Assembly (NCBI GenBank): GCA_015680685.1
Contig: MNCI01023742.1
Span: 1,778,089-1,842,088 of the forward strand
DNA from: Gnetum montanum
Taxonomy: Eukaryota > Streptophyta > Gnetopsida > Gnetales > Gnetaceae
DNA length: 64,000 bases
Direction: 5' to 3'
Shown: in pieces, positions 25,268 through 37,070 of the stretch
How positions within the stretch are numbered: position 1 is the first letter of the stretch
Layout of the letters: the number at the start of each line of letters is the position of its first letter
Translations under genes and position numbers: made by a program
The notes under the pieces: model-generated
Told to the model about the DNA's origin: nothing
The model's database searches: none
The model's input: the letters and a program-made list of their open reading frames with translations, nothing else

Positions 25268-28200
25268 ATGATTTCCTCAAGCACCACAATTACTACCTCT
25301 AATGTCGAGGTTCCCCTCTCGGTTCAGGGCACCACAGGTGCCAAGCAACCGCTTAGTCCAATGCAAGAGCTACGCCAATCTCTTAGGATTTAAAACCGAT
25401 CACTTGAGAGCTTGGCACAGCAATATGAGTAATACAACTTTCTCTGTGCTAAGGTTTAGGTAAATCTACCCTTAGACACATAAGAACTCAAAGAAAAACA
25501 TAGCTTCGAGTTTGCTTATTGTAATGGGAGGGAATTTATTCCCACTCCCGACATTTCCATTCCTCCGATGCAAACGCATCAGTGGATCATAGATCAACTG
25601 ACACAGTTGACTAGGCCTAGGGAGTCACGCGACACGACATCTCGCTATGATGAGACATTCCAATAGGGGCAAGAGAAATTGGATTCCCAGTCTAAGGGTG
25701 GGGGTCAAACCAACCTTGCCACCATCCCTCCCACCCCATCTTTCTGGACGATTCCGCTCTCTACCGCTGCTCCCTTCATGATCACGTCCACATTGTCGCA
25801 ACCCGCAGTATCATCGACAATGGGTAGCCATGCCATGCCATCAGCGTATCAACATGCTTATTCCCCTATCTCATTCTTAGCCACTATCCTTCCGCAAACT
25901 GTTTCCTAATCCATTCTTGTTTCGCACCACGCACCAATCACAACTACCCTGCCCTACGTTCACACCGTACCTACACCGTAGTTGCATGCAATTTCCACAT
26001 GCATTTTGGCATCTACACCTATACCACCACCAACGGTGGGCCCAGTCCCATCCACATGGTGGACCCCATTCACTTTGCCTCCTATTTCGCAGCCATTGCA
26101 AATGTCTCACTACGCTCGCCACCAAACGTACCAAGTCCTGCAAATGGTACAACCAAGCGCAGGACTATGGTTTGTCCCACCAGCCACACAAACGGCCTAC
26201 CCCGTGGCACAAACAGCAACTGTTGCTCCAACAGCACCACCTATCGGATGGTGGACACCACAAGCAACACCTTTCATAGGGGCCGCCCCAACGACATTGC
26301 CTATGGGTCACGTCAGTGCCCCTGCCACTCCACAGATGGGAGCTGCCTTTGTAGCTCCCCAACCATTTGCATCGTCCCCAGGTCTGGATCAAGCATTCTA
26401 GCTTATCCATACCCTTACTGAAAAATCAAACACCTCAAGGCTACCGATTCTGACATGGTACAAGTCATGGATTTCTACCATGACAATCCCATCAGCCTAG
26501 CAGTCCCCATGTTAACACTACCCCCCGGGATGCCACTTCCTCATTTTACTAAATACAATGGCAAGGGTGATCCCAATGCCCATCTTGTTACATTTAGATC
26601 TGAGTCCCTTCTTTTGCAACAATGGCCGCATACAATTATCTGTGTCTTTGTTATGTCTTTGACGGGCAAAGCTTTGGACTAGTATCATGTGCTCCCACGC
26701 TCCTCCATCTTAACCCTAGAGGAGTTGTTGACCCAATTCATAACGTGTTTCAAGTATAACTTGAGACCAGAGGTTACGTTGGATGAGTTAATGAGCATCA
26801 AACAAGATCCACTCAAATTGGTCCAGAAATTCATACAACGGTGGAGCGCAACCCTTAATGAGATCCGCGAGTCCATCACGAAGGCCCATTTGCTAGCCTT
26901 CTTTAAGGGTGTAGTGAATGACTTCATTAAGTTAAAATTGTACTATCTTGCTCCATGGACTCTTAGTTAGGCTTTGGCCCAAATCAAGAGCATACAAGAC
27001 GCAGTCGAGGTAAGCAAAGACTCGGCCTATGTTGCATATAAGAACACTTTTGTGAAGAAGGAAAAAGATAAGGGTAAGGCTGTAACAACCACAATGGCTG
27101 CTGTGGCAAACGAAGCCAAGCCCAAAAACAATAATAACAAGAAGGCAGCCACACCAGCAACTAACCCTACACTCGCACTAGGCAATGCAGACTAACGCTC
27201 GACATCGACACCCAAAGCATTCGCACCACCCAAGCCTAATTTTGAGCGTAAAGATTGCTCTAAATATACCCCGCTGCCCATCAAGCCTTCAAAACTTCTG
27301 AAGCAATTACTAGGGGTAGGGTATATTCAACATAAGTGGATGTTAGAGGAGGCAGCCAAGAAACATCAACGGTACTGTGAACTCCTTAGGAACCCCTCCT
27401 TGGCGTTTCCCAATGAGTCGCTAGTTCCTAAGAATTTCAGGCTGGAGCAATTCTGTGACTACCATCAGCAGTGTGATCACGATATGGATTACTGCTTGGC
27501 GTTAAAATACGAAATCCAAAGAATGATTGATCAAGGGAAACTAGTTCTAGATGAAAGCAACCTAGTGTGTCCCAAAAATTAATCTCTGCATGTCTATAGG
27601 GATCCTCTTAATGCCAATGATGCCGGTTACATTATCAACACTATTGGCGTTGACATTAGTCCAAAGCCATCCTAGCAATCGTTTGTGGTTCGTGTGCCTC
27701 AGCGTAGTGCACCAACACCACTGGCAGCTAAGAAAAATCCACAACAATCGTTTGTGCTAAGAATCCCTCTCCAGACATCCACCTCTACACTGCCTATAAG
27801 AAAAACTGCACTGTCACTGACCACATTAACACCGCAAGCACCATTCATCATTAGGGGGCCAAGCCACTTAACCGTTCCCACCCCGTATAAGATAGCACTG
27901 TAGCCTTCTTGTCCAAAAAAATGGGAAGAGAGTTTGACAGGTGAGGCATTAATGGAACGTACCGCCCCAGGTACTTCCAAGCCTATGTCATCGCCCTCTA
28001 CATCTACATCCTCATTGCCAAAGTATAACATTGCTACGCTCACACGATCTTTGCCACCTTGCTCAAAAGGGTCTGATCCCAGACCCGAAACTTTCCCTCC
28101 TCAGGAAATTCATCTCCTGGGATGAATGGAAGAGGAGAAAGGCAATAAACAAGAAGATGACCAAGACCTCTTAAGTGCTCTTACTCAGGTCAGGCAGGCT

Positions 28201-28380
28201 CTAAAATAAAAAAACATAACGTTGAGCTTGTATGACCTGATTATGACTTCCATCGCACACCGTGAGGCTCTGGTTCGCATGTTAATGGCAATACTAGTTG
28301 ACGAGAACATGCCAGCAGAAGAGAAAGCAATCCACTTGGTTTTGCTTCCTTCTATGCTCACAGAATCGTAGCCATCCCAG
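25268..28380 (+). pseudogene. gag: Tat gag polyprotein
   Basis: The ATG at 25268 opens a frame that is Thr/Pro/Ala-rich to about 26401, with stops at TAA/TAG where Gln is expected. A single frame change between 26401 and 26455 leads to the capsid region (MPLPHFTKYNGKGDPNAHL near 26550; ELLTQFITCFKYNLRP near 26720). The frame then runs to the protease without any further shift. A nucleocapsid-like CDYHQQCDHDMDYC motif with the helix IQRMIDQG (about 27450-27540) is typical of Tat gag. Stops lie at 26680, 26968, 27193, 27580, 27673, 27901, 28123, 28207 and 28368. TGG to TAG at 26680 is clear, and most others fit CAA/CAG to TAA/TAG. Confidence 0.9.
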
Positions 28381-29052
28381 TTGAATTTCTGTGATGAGTC
28401 CATTAGGGAAGACCCTGAAAAGGGTCAAGTGACTACAACACCCCTATTCATCACAATTCGGGTCAGTCAACATAAGATCCAAAGGGTACACGTTGATGAT
28501 GGGGCTGCTACAAAGGTCATCCCATTCCCTATTGTAGATAAGTTGGGTTTGGTAGACCAAATCAAACCTACAACAATGTCATGCTTAAAGTTATTCAATG
28601 GGGCACGAGTCGTGGTGAAAGGCACTGTCCACATTGACTTTGTGGTAGGGGACCAGTTCCCCATGAATGTAACATTTATAGTGGTGGAAGAGATGCCCGG
28701 GTTTAACCTAATCTTGGGGAGGTCATGGTTAACACAACTTAGGGCCGTCTCTTCACCCATACATCAGGAGATCCACTTGCCCTATGCAAGCACGGAGGTG
28801 GTAATCCATGGTGACGAGGTAGCAATGCAAGTAATAAATAACATAGATATGGAGCAAGGCTCAGAGGTCATAACCTCTGAGAATGAGATGCCTATCTCTG
28901 TAGATATTAATTGTTTAGTGAAAGAGCCGACCCAACACGTCGGATTAGAAAATGAAAATGCATGGGCCGAGTTGCCCTTGCAAGCAGAGGATAACGATGT
29001 AGATGAGTGTCGCAACAAAGCATCTCGACCCTACGTCTCACCAAATCCATGA
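28381..29052 (+). pseudogene. Tat aspartic protease
   Basis: This is a retropepsin-type domain in the same frame as gag and is open for 223 codons. The active-site loop reads VDDGAATKVIP (about 28490-28520), where related elements have VDGG[AS], so the Asp is kept and the next Gly appears as Asp. The flap side (PMNVTFIVVEE) and the ILGRSWL motif near 28715 are typical. It would cleave the Gag-Pol polyprotein. The frame ends at TGA 29050-29052 with no RT following; RT resumes in another frame at 34842, as in Ogre elements where an intron separates PR from RT. Confidence 0.9.
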
Positions 29053-29217
29053 CGGGTTATATAGTAGTTACGCATAGCATAGTAACCTCACTAGTTCTTG
29101 CCCAATTAACATCCATTGTACACTTATTGCTTATTCTCTTCGCATACATCCATCTACGCTAGGTTGCCTAACTAAATCCTTTAAATCGTTCACACATCTT
29201 TCTTTTTTACATCATTG

Positions 29218-29405
29218 CCATGGCCCAAAATGGCCTAAAACTACATATGGCCTGAAATGACCTAAAACTACATACGGCCCGCTAAGGCCTAAAACTGGAA
29301 TTTTTTTCTTCTTTTGTTTACATTACCCCATGGCCCGAAATGGCCTAAAACTACATGTGGCCAGAAATGGCCCAAAACTACGCATGGCCCAAAATGGCCT
29401 AAAAC
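29218..29405. repeat. tandem array, unit about 27 bp
   Basis: About six imperfect units of the form tggcccaaaatggcctaaaa plus ctacata lie between the protease and the 3' end of the antisense gene. A 20-bp T-rich break interrupts them near 29300. The core GGCCTAAAACTA resembles GACCTTAAACTA of the arrays at 34411-34695 and 38338-38760. Confidence 0.8.
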
Positions 29406-29568
29406 TAAGACACATTAAAAACATAAAAAATCGATCGCATAGATAACATATGTAATGCACAAGCTAGAATAACACCAATCTTGACATAATTCATTTTTCA
29501 TTTAAGGTTTCAAATAAACAATGTTTGCAATAGTTTTGAAAAAATACAAAATCGAAAAGCCCTTGTTG

Positions 29569-32500
29569 TTACACATCATCTTCTCCTGCATCGTCTTCCC
29601 TTACACCACCTTCCTCTGCATCATTATTCCCACCATCATAGGGCCCTACTTCTTCATCCAGAATCTGCATTATAAAAAGTGAAGTGGTCAGCCAGAGTCG
29701 TAGTAAAAGCTAGAATGAAACAAATAGTTGCATTATAATAAAGTGACTAACTTGAGATGGTCCCGCATCTGTCTCGGGGGGTATGCGATCCAATCCAATC
29801 CCGAGGTGATGCCAAACCTCCTCTTCTGTAATATCTACCCAGTGTCTATTGCTCAATTTAGCGTTTGCAACAACTTTCTTCTTTTCGATAGCCATCCATC
29901 TCGGTGGTCCCGGACAAAAGGAGGCAGTGGCAGTCTCACCTATGGGAAGGTTCACTTCTCGCTTAGGGGATTCACTAGCCACCACTTGTTGCATGAACTT
30001 GTTGTAGGCCTCAGAAGCACCAATGGCATCCAAGAATTCTTCATGAGTATACAACTTTATTGAAGCATCCATGTATTATTTGTGGTAGGCAGGACATTCC
30101 AGTTTATACATATGCTTGTGGTTTTTTTGGGACTGCCCCCACTTGTAAACTCTAGAGCTATAATCCTTCCAGTCTTGGTTCTTCTGAGCCAACAACTCCA
30201 TCTGCATTCGTTGCTCGATTCTCTTGTAGGTGGCCTCGTTGTTGTACTACACAGCTGTCCAATATCTTGCGTAATCTATGACGGTCGTGCGTCAACTACC
30301 ATCATTGGTATCATGGGCCAGGAGGAACTCGTTCTTGGAATAGAGGTCTCCCACCTTGGCAGTCAAGTTGGCCTTCTCCTTCTTGAGCCTTTGGACCCAT
30401 TTCCACAGGTCTTCATTCATGTGCCTACACTCTCACAAGGAGCATGCCGAGTGCAACGCACATTTACTAGCCTCGTCATATATGTGACGAGGAACCTCGG
30501 TTACTTCAGGTGGGAATTTAGGTACGACGTTGACCTTGATTGCTTTTTTTGGGTCCCATTTGAGGTGAGAAGTTGTTGACCATACACAAAAACGCATTAG
30601 TTACAGTAGCATAGAAAAATTCAGCAATCCAAAAGGTCTAGCGTAGCAACTCGAAGAGCCTAGCATAGCCACTCCACTTACCCATTTCAAGATCAACCTA
30701 CTTGAGATTGCTGATCATGTCATCAATAACCCCTTGCATGAACACAAACTTGTCAGGGGTCTTAGCCCATGGTTCTAACCAGATCAAGGAAGGCCCTGCA
30801 GTGCCAATAGTGGTATCTGCCATATAACCAAACATGTCAGTCATGACTGAGATGGACTACAATAAAACTGATGAGTAACGTAAATGATAATGTAAGGGCT
30901 TCTACCTAGCAAACCCTTAGGGGTGATAGCAGGGGGGTCATCCATCAACATATTGTCGAATATATGGTCAAACTCACCAGCATCTAGTTGTAGCTCCGCT
31001 CCTCCTGGCTGGCTTAACACTATGGTAGCACACCTTGTGTTTATCTGCTCCTTCGATGCTAAAATGCATTCAGAAAAGGGATCATCAGTAGAGATCCCCT
31101 TCCGGTTGACACAGTTTTCCTCTTTATTCATTGGGGCCTTTCCTTTTAAGGTGCCAGCATCCTCCTCATCAGTAGGGGAATTCTCTTCGTTGACAGAAAT
31201 GTCCTCCTTGTCAGCAGGAGAATTTTCTTCGTAGATGGGAGCTCCTTCCCTCTTGACTGAGGCCCTTCTCTCTGTGGCTGGGGCCCTCGCATCTTTATTA
31301 GCTGCCCCTATTTCGAGGACCAACACCTCTTCATCGTCTTCTTTTTCTTCTTCTTCCTTTGGCAGCAAAACAAGTTCGCATTAGGCTTAACATGTTAACT
31401 TAGAATTGATGTTACGCTATGCTACGCTACCTAGTGTAGCAGGCATTAACCAAACCAGCGAAGAAAAAAACATAGAGAAAAACATTTATCAATGGGAGGC
31501 TGTATTCTGCGTAACTTAAACCGTAGTTTCTGCCCCCCTTCTTCATCCGTTCGGGGAGGCTCCTCAACTGGACGAGAGCTCTTACGTCACGACTTAGTGG
31601 CTACGTCTCAGTGATGAGGTGTTTTCCTTGTGATATGCTACCTATAGTAGTAGGGGACACCTCTCCCAAGCTGTCCTGGCCACTGAAGTGGCGGGCCACC
31701 CAATCCTTAGTCATCATGGAAAATGACTCCCATATGGCTTCTGGGGGATCCTGGGCTCAGGTGGTTCAAAAGACTTGGCAAATCCATGGTTTGGAAATCT
31801 AGTTACGATCTTGCATCACCCATACTCCATTATCATAAACTACCAAGAATACCACAAACTGCCACAAGCAAGCTATGAAAAAGGCATGATGCACATTGAA
31901 ACGAGACTCAGGCTTCTTATGAGGCTTGATCATTTTAGCTTGTAGACCTTTGCACAGATGCTTGGCCTAATTGTAATGGGCCCCCTCTTCCATGACTTCC
32001 CTCATTACCCAAGCTTGCTCAATCCCAATGATCTTGCCTTGGGACAGTAGCTTGGGAAAAGCATGGGTACGGAAGATGGGGTAAACCGTTTTGGCTACTT
32101 TCGGCTTGATCGCTTCCATAGGAATCCCTTTCGCCCTTTTTCTACCCTTAGCCACTCCTCAATGTCCCTCTGATGGTTTGCCTCCTTTTTGATCTTTGCT
32201 CTTACGACAAGACCATTAGCAGGGACATCGAAGAGGTCTACGAATAGTTGGTCATTGATCTCAAGGACCACCAGCACACTGTGCACACGTGTGCAGAAGC
32301 AGTCCACCTTTTCAAAAAAGGAGTTAGATAGGGTAAGAATCTTAGCATCAGGGACGCCTGGGTTCATGACTAAGAATAATTCCATGAGCCCAGCGTCCTG
32401 AAGATTTTTGGCGAGCGATTCTAGAATCCCATTGCAAAGCCAACATTGGGTCTCATCCACCTCCTCGTACTTGAAGTAGATGTTGACCTCATGATGCCTA

Positions 32501-34136
32501 GAGGTGATCATGGCCACCTCCTGGGATTTCTTCGACACTGTAGTAGTTTGCACATGAAAAAAAGTAAAAACTTAGACAAAGAAAAAAGCAAAAAATAAAG
32601 ACAAAAATATGGGAAAAAATCAAACATGCAAACGATCCATAGTTTAGCTTACCAGGTATAAACAACGATGGGAACGATGAAAGATCTACCAATACATCTT
32701 CAACAGTGATCGACATAAAGGGTGCTCAATCCCCATCTAACAAATCTAGCTCCTTGCACCTATCATAGAACTAGGAGTACTGGGTTGTATAGGTTTTGTA
32801 CTCACCCTCGCATTGGCCTATGACACTTGTGTGCATATTCTCAGTGGAAGAAAACTCCCGCAATGCCATCTGTGCCAAAGCCAATGCATCCGTATCACCG
32901 TGAAGCCCATCCTTGTTGATAAAAAACTTGGTAACAAAAATACACTGTTAACATTCTGGCCTAGTGTAGCATGCATTGCGTAGCGTAGTGAAATATGTTT
33001 ACAGAACTCAGCCGCCAGCACAATAAATAGTTCCTGGTGGGTTCTATAAGCAGGTTCCCATATGGCAGGTAATAAACAATGTGTTGTATTGATGGTAGCA
33101 ATTATATTTGGGCATTTCTCAGATCCAAGCCAGATGCTTCAAGATTTTTGGGCACTGATTAGATCCTTTTCCCTGCCCACTCTTAATTGCTCCATTCGAT
33201 CAAGAATTTCAGAATACCCTGATTTGCCTTAGGCAACAAGGTTTCTATTATTATAGCTACTACCTCCTTCGATAAGTGTGACCAAATGATCACGCTAAAG
33301 TGCTAGAGGAGAAATTGCAGGAAGTCCTGTGCACCTTCCCTGAACCAGACCATCTACTGCCCCACATGTGCATGGGGCTAAGGAATGTTGGCCATTGGTT
33401 TGCTTAGGCAGCACAAGACTCCTACAATTTCTAGGATGATCAAAATCAGCCTTAGCATCACCTTGCACAACACAATGGCAAATGTTAACAGCATGCTCAA
33501 GTGAAGTTCGCATGTAGCGTAGTAAGATTAGCCATTTATAGATAGCGTAGCATAACTCTTACCAAGGCAATAGTGTAGCAAAAACACAAAAATTTACATG
33601 TGAATTTTTAAATAAGAAAGAATTCAATGCGCTGCACTCGTTTCAACAAATCTTCCACTTAACAAAATGATTTGCACTATGCCATGATAGACACGTGTTA
33701 CGCTGTCGAATTATACGCATGGCCAAACCCTCCTGAGGGTCGTACGTTACGCTATTCGCATGCCAAGTTGCCAGAATTGCCTAAAACCCTGTGGCAAAGT
33801 AGCCATAGCAATGAAGGTCTGAGCAACGCTGCATGCAACCTTAGCGTAGTGTCCATACACCGTCGTGGCCAAATTGGCAACAACGATGATGTAATGGACA
33901 AAATAACAATAGAAACAATGACAGAAAACGTAGATTGCAAAACCAAAACAGAAACAAAAAGAAAGCAGAAGCAACAATAGCAGTATAAAAAGTAGAGGTA
34001 GCATAGAAACTTACCGGGCCGATGGAGTTTCCTCCCACACTACGACGTGCCCCTGCGAAAGATGCCCTAGGGTGTCTTTCACCTCGTCTACTTTGGCGAG
34101 TGCTAAGTGTTTGCATTCTCTTTTGGGTGCCATCAT
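29569..34136 (-). pseudogene. gene A: antisense multi-exon gene inside the Tat element
   Basis: The likely start is ATGATGGCACCC at 34136. Exon 1 ends at 34015 before GTAAGT. Other supported segments are 32944-32653 (donor GTAAGC), 32537 to about 31500, about 31368-30906, 30856-30682 (acceptor TTTTATTGTAG, donor GTAAGT), about 30580-29752, and 29664-29569 (acceptor TTTTTATAATGCAG, stop TAA). Codon phase is kept across 32652/32538 and 29751/29665. A further open stretch, 33513-32998, may be coding. The product has a globular part, an acidic repeat region (ENSPADKEDISVNEENSPTD type), a Lys/Glu coiled coil near 30390-30340 and an acidic tail (EDDAGEDDV). Stops are TGA/TAG/TAA at probable Arg/Gln codons, and one frameshift lies near 32130. 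Family not recognised. Tat elements are known to carry antisense ORFs, usually downstream of integrase. Confidence 0.72.
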
Positions 34137-34267
34137 CTCAATTGTAGATTCTTTCTCAATCGCTATGCTAAACCGTCTTGCTCTTCGTTGGCATAATCGC
34201 TCTACGCTCTAGATGTGGGCTCTGCTCGCTTACGGTGAAAATGACGAGTTTACCGGGGATAAACCCC

Positions 34268-34275
34268 TATTTATA
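34268..34275 (-). promoter_or_regulatory. TATA box of antisense gene A
   Basis: The minus strand reads TTGGCTATAAATAGGGG, with TATAAATA at 34275-34268. That is about 130 nt upstream of the candidate start codon at 34136, a normal plant leader distance. A pair of TAGCGTAGC-type words (34335-34372) lies 60-100 bp further upstream, as in the LTR. Confidence 0.65.
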
Positions 34276-34410
34276 GCCAATACGGTGAAAAAGAACCTGC
34301 CATTTATTCACCTCGATTAATGTGGGATGTTCCATATAGTGTAGCATTCCCACCATAGCGTAGCAGCACTGTTTGCATTGTGTTAGGTGGGCCCGATTGA
34401 AAGCCTCGAC

Positions 34411-34695
34411 CCACCTTAAACTAGCCGTTTGCCTTCACATGATACAACTCGTTAGTGATCCGCAAAGACCTTAAACTAGTAATTCTGACGTATAGATTTG
34501 ATCTTGTTAGCAATCTGCAAAGACCTTAAACTAATACCTCATAGTTTCGCTATAATAGCCCATTAGTGGTCCGCAAAGACCTTAAACTAATAATTTCAAT
34601 GCATAGCTTCGATCCCGTTAGCAGTCTGCAAAGACCTTAAACCAGCATTTTTACACTTTTGCATTCAAGCAGTCCGCTACGACCTTAAAATGACA
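34411..34695. repeat. tandem array, unit about 55 bp
   Basis: The word gcaaagaccttaaac recurs at about 34462, 34518, 34573 and 34628, with degenerate end copies near 34411 and 34680. It lies between the gene A promoter and the RT exon. The core GACCTTAAACTA is shared with the array in the 3' UTR. Confidence 0.85.
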
Positions 34696-34820
34696 AACTC
34701 CAAATTTTGTATCATGTTTCTGATCATTTAAGTTTTTTTTTTATATTTCGTTATTGCTTTGCAAATGTCTACTGTGCGTTGCTACTACAAATAGGTATCC
34801 CTTGACTTGGCATTTATCTC

Positions 34821-34831
34821 ATTGTGGCAGG
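34821..34831 (+). other. candidate 3' splice site before RT
   Basis: ATTGTGGCAG|G (AG at 34829-34830) precedes the RT frame start at 34842. Ogre-type elements splice an intron between PR and RT. A convincing donor after the protease was not found by eye. Confidence 0.4.
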
Positions 34832-34841
34832 TTGAGCAAGA

Positions 34842-36460
34842 ATGGCAATGCATCACGATCTTTCTTCACCTCTAGCCTTAACAGGTCCACACGGTGAGCT
34901 TGCAAGACAACTGAACCCAGAGGCAATAGACTAGGAATCATCTGTAGATAGCACCGTAGTGTCCTTAAAAACATCCCCATACTAGGCCGAACATCTAGTC
35001 CAAGCCCTAGATTTAGAGGCCAGGGATGTAACTGAGGACCCTCTCATTGAAACGCCTATGACCACATCCAGGGGGGAAGTAGAAATGTTAAAACTTAGCT
35101 TCCTCCTAGATTCACAAATGCACAAAGATGTGTCTAAGATACTGCAAGACAACATTGAGGTCTTCGCGTGGTCATACAACAACATGCTGGGTTTAGATCC
35201 AAGGCTTATACAACACAACATTGTCTTAGATCCGTGTATGAAAGCAGTTAAGGAGAGGGCTTGCAAGGTTAAACCAAAGATTGCACTGGCCGTATGGGAT
35301 GAAATCACCAAGTTGTATCAAGCTGGTTTCATCTGGGCAGTTGATTACTTAGAGTGGGTGTTAAACATCATTATGGTTTCTAAGAAAATGGGAGGAATAA
35401 GAATCTGTATAGACTTCCAAGATTTGAACAAAGTCACAATCAAGAATGACTTCCCACTACCGAGTATTGATCAACTTATTGACACTACGGCTGGTCATGC
35501 TCTATTATCCTTCATGGATGGTTTCTCCGGCTACAACCAAATTCGCATAAACCTAGAGCATCAGTTAACAACAACCTTCATGACCCCATGGGGTACTTTT
35601 TGTTACACTATGATGCCCTTCGAGCTCAAGAATGCTGGAGCAACCTACCAGAGTGCCATGACATACATCTTTAGTGACTACATCCTAAAAACAATGAACG
35701 ACTACGTGGATGACATAACGATCAAATCTAAAGAGGCCGTTGACCATTCCAACAATCTAGGTGTAGTCCTCAAGCACTACCAGATGCTTGATTTATGCCT
35801 TAACCCAAAGAAGTGTGTCTTTGGGGTGTGAATCAGAAGCATGTTAGGGTTTGTAGTATCGGAGGCTGGAATACGAGTGGACCATGAAAAAGTTAAGGCC
35901 ATCATTAATCTAGCATCCCCTATGAACCTTAAAGAATTGCACAGGTTACAAGGCAAGGTACAGTTCATTAGAAGGTTTATAGCGAATCTGACTGACAAGT
36001 TACATCCCATGCAACACTTACTAAAGAAAGGGGTTAACTTCGAATGGACAACACAATGCCAACAAGCCTTTGATGATCTGAAGAAAGAGATTTTACATCT
36101 CCCGACTGTGTACCCACTGCAGAGGGATAAGCCTTTCTTCATCTACCTTGTCACCTCAAACATGTTTATCATGACACTTTTATGTCAGAAATGAGACGAC
36201 GGATCTAAGATTCCAGTGTATTATCTAAGTCATGCACTGATAGAGTATGAGAAAAAATACAACGAGGTGGAGAGAAACTGCCTTTCCCTAGTCTTCACAT
36301 TAAAAAAATGGAGGCATTATCTATTTCGTAGCAAGGTTAACATCATTTGCAAGAGCAATGTACTCGAAGCTATCACAAACAATCTATATGACAGAAGAAG
36401 GATAGCCCAGTGGAAATCCATAACCACGGAATTCGATTTGCATTATGTGAGCTAATCGTC
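34842..36460 (+). pseudogene. Tat reverse transcriptase and degenerate RNase H
   Basis: The frame opens at ATGGCAATG (34842) and stays in one phase through integrase. RT boxes are ICIDFQDLNKVTIKNDFPLP near 35410, SFMDGFSGYNQI near 35515 and the catalytic YVDD at 35703-35714, all well preserved. The following RNase H (PFFIYLVTSNMFIMTLL, about 36130) lacks the usual first catalytic Asp, consistent with the known decay of this domain in elements that gained a second RNase H. Stops are at about 34930, 34986, 35829, 36192 and 36453; the last is CAA to TAA by context. Near-normal length suggests recent loss by point changes. Confidence 0.93.
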
Positions 36461-37070
36461 GATGAAAGGTCAAGCTATAGCTACGCAACTCACGACCTCA
36501 CCCGTTGATGATCGGGCAATCATAGATCCTGAATTTCCTGACGAGCATGTTAGCACTATCAACGCTGTCCTGTCATATCTTGAATCCACTTTACATTTTG
36601 ACGGTGCCTCGACCGTGCGAGGAGGTAGTGCAACTGCCGTCATCATGTTCCCCTCTAGGGAAATGCAACCCTTTACTTATCTTTTTATGTTCCTTTGTAC
36701 GAACAACATGGCAGAGTACAAAGGATTACTTAGGGGCCTCTTAGTAGCCCAAGCATTAAGCATTTAACACCTGGTGATTCGCGACAATTCACAACTCAGC
36801 ATGAATCAAATCACTAAGGTCTGCGCCTGCAAAGCTACACATCTGTAGCCTTATTGTGACTTAGCAAAAACCTTGCTCAAACAATTTGCAACAACTGATG
36901 TTCAACATGTGCTACGTAATGAAAACACCGTAGCAGATGCCTTGGCCACCCTAGCATTAAACGTGCCACTACACCTGTTCGCAAGTTTTCCTGCTTTGGT
37001 TACCGATTGTACGGAGCCTATCACTCAAGCGGAACATGTAGCCTTTGTAAGCACTACAGATACCTAGGAG
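36461..37070 (+). pseudogene. Tat archaeal-type RNase H (aRNH)
   Basis: A second RNase H domain follows the first in the same frame. All four acidic positions are visible: FDGAS near 36600, NNMAEYKGL near 36710, RDNSQL near 36785 and VADALATLA near 36940. This dual arrangement defines the Tat lineage, where the acquired domain replaces the degenerate one in degrading RNA of the RNA:DNA hybrid. In-frame stops are at about 36765 (TAA), 36846 (TAG) and 37065 (TAG). Confidence 0.9.

Noticed and set aside
24651-25271. Short plus-strand frames in the 5' LTR and leader, one repeated at 41365-41556
   Set aside because: They lie in the LTR R/U5 region and are duplicated only because the LTR is duplicated. 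No protein features.
25917-26421. Several overlapping open frames on both strands in the Tat gag region
   Set aside because: Only the frame starting 25268 (later the 26455 frame) connects to gag. The others are open because the stretch is Pro/Thr/Ala-rich and stop-poor.
27699-28043. Minus-strand open frame opposite gag
   Set aside because: It is a shadow of the gag frame with no splice signals, promoter or family features, unlike gene A.
30082-30579. 165-codon plus-strand frame between protease and RT
   Set aside because: It lies opposite the gene A coiled-coil exon, which has the more protein-like composition. The plus frame shows no domain.
33747-34116. Three overlapping minus-strand frames around gene A exon 1
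   Set aside because: They read through the GTAAGT donor or use other phases. The ATG at 34136 with the donor at 34014 explains the start better.
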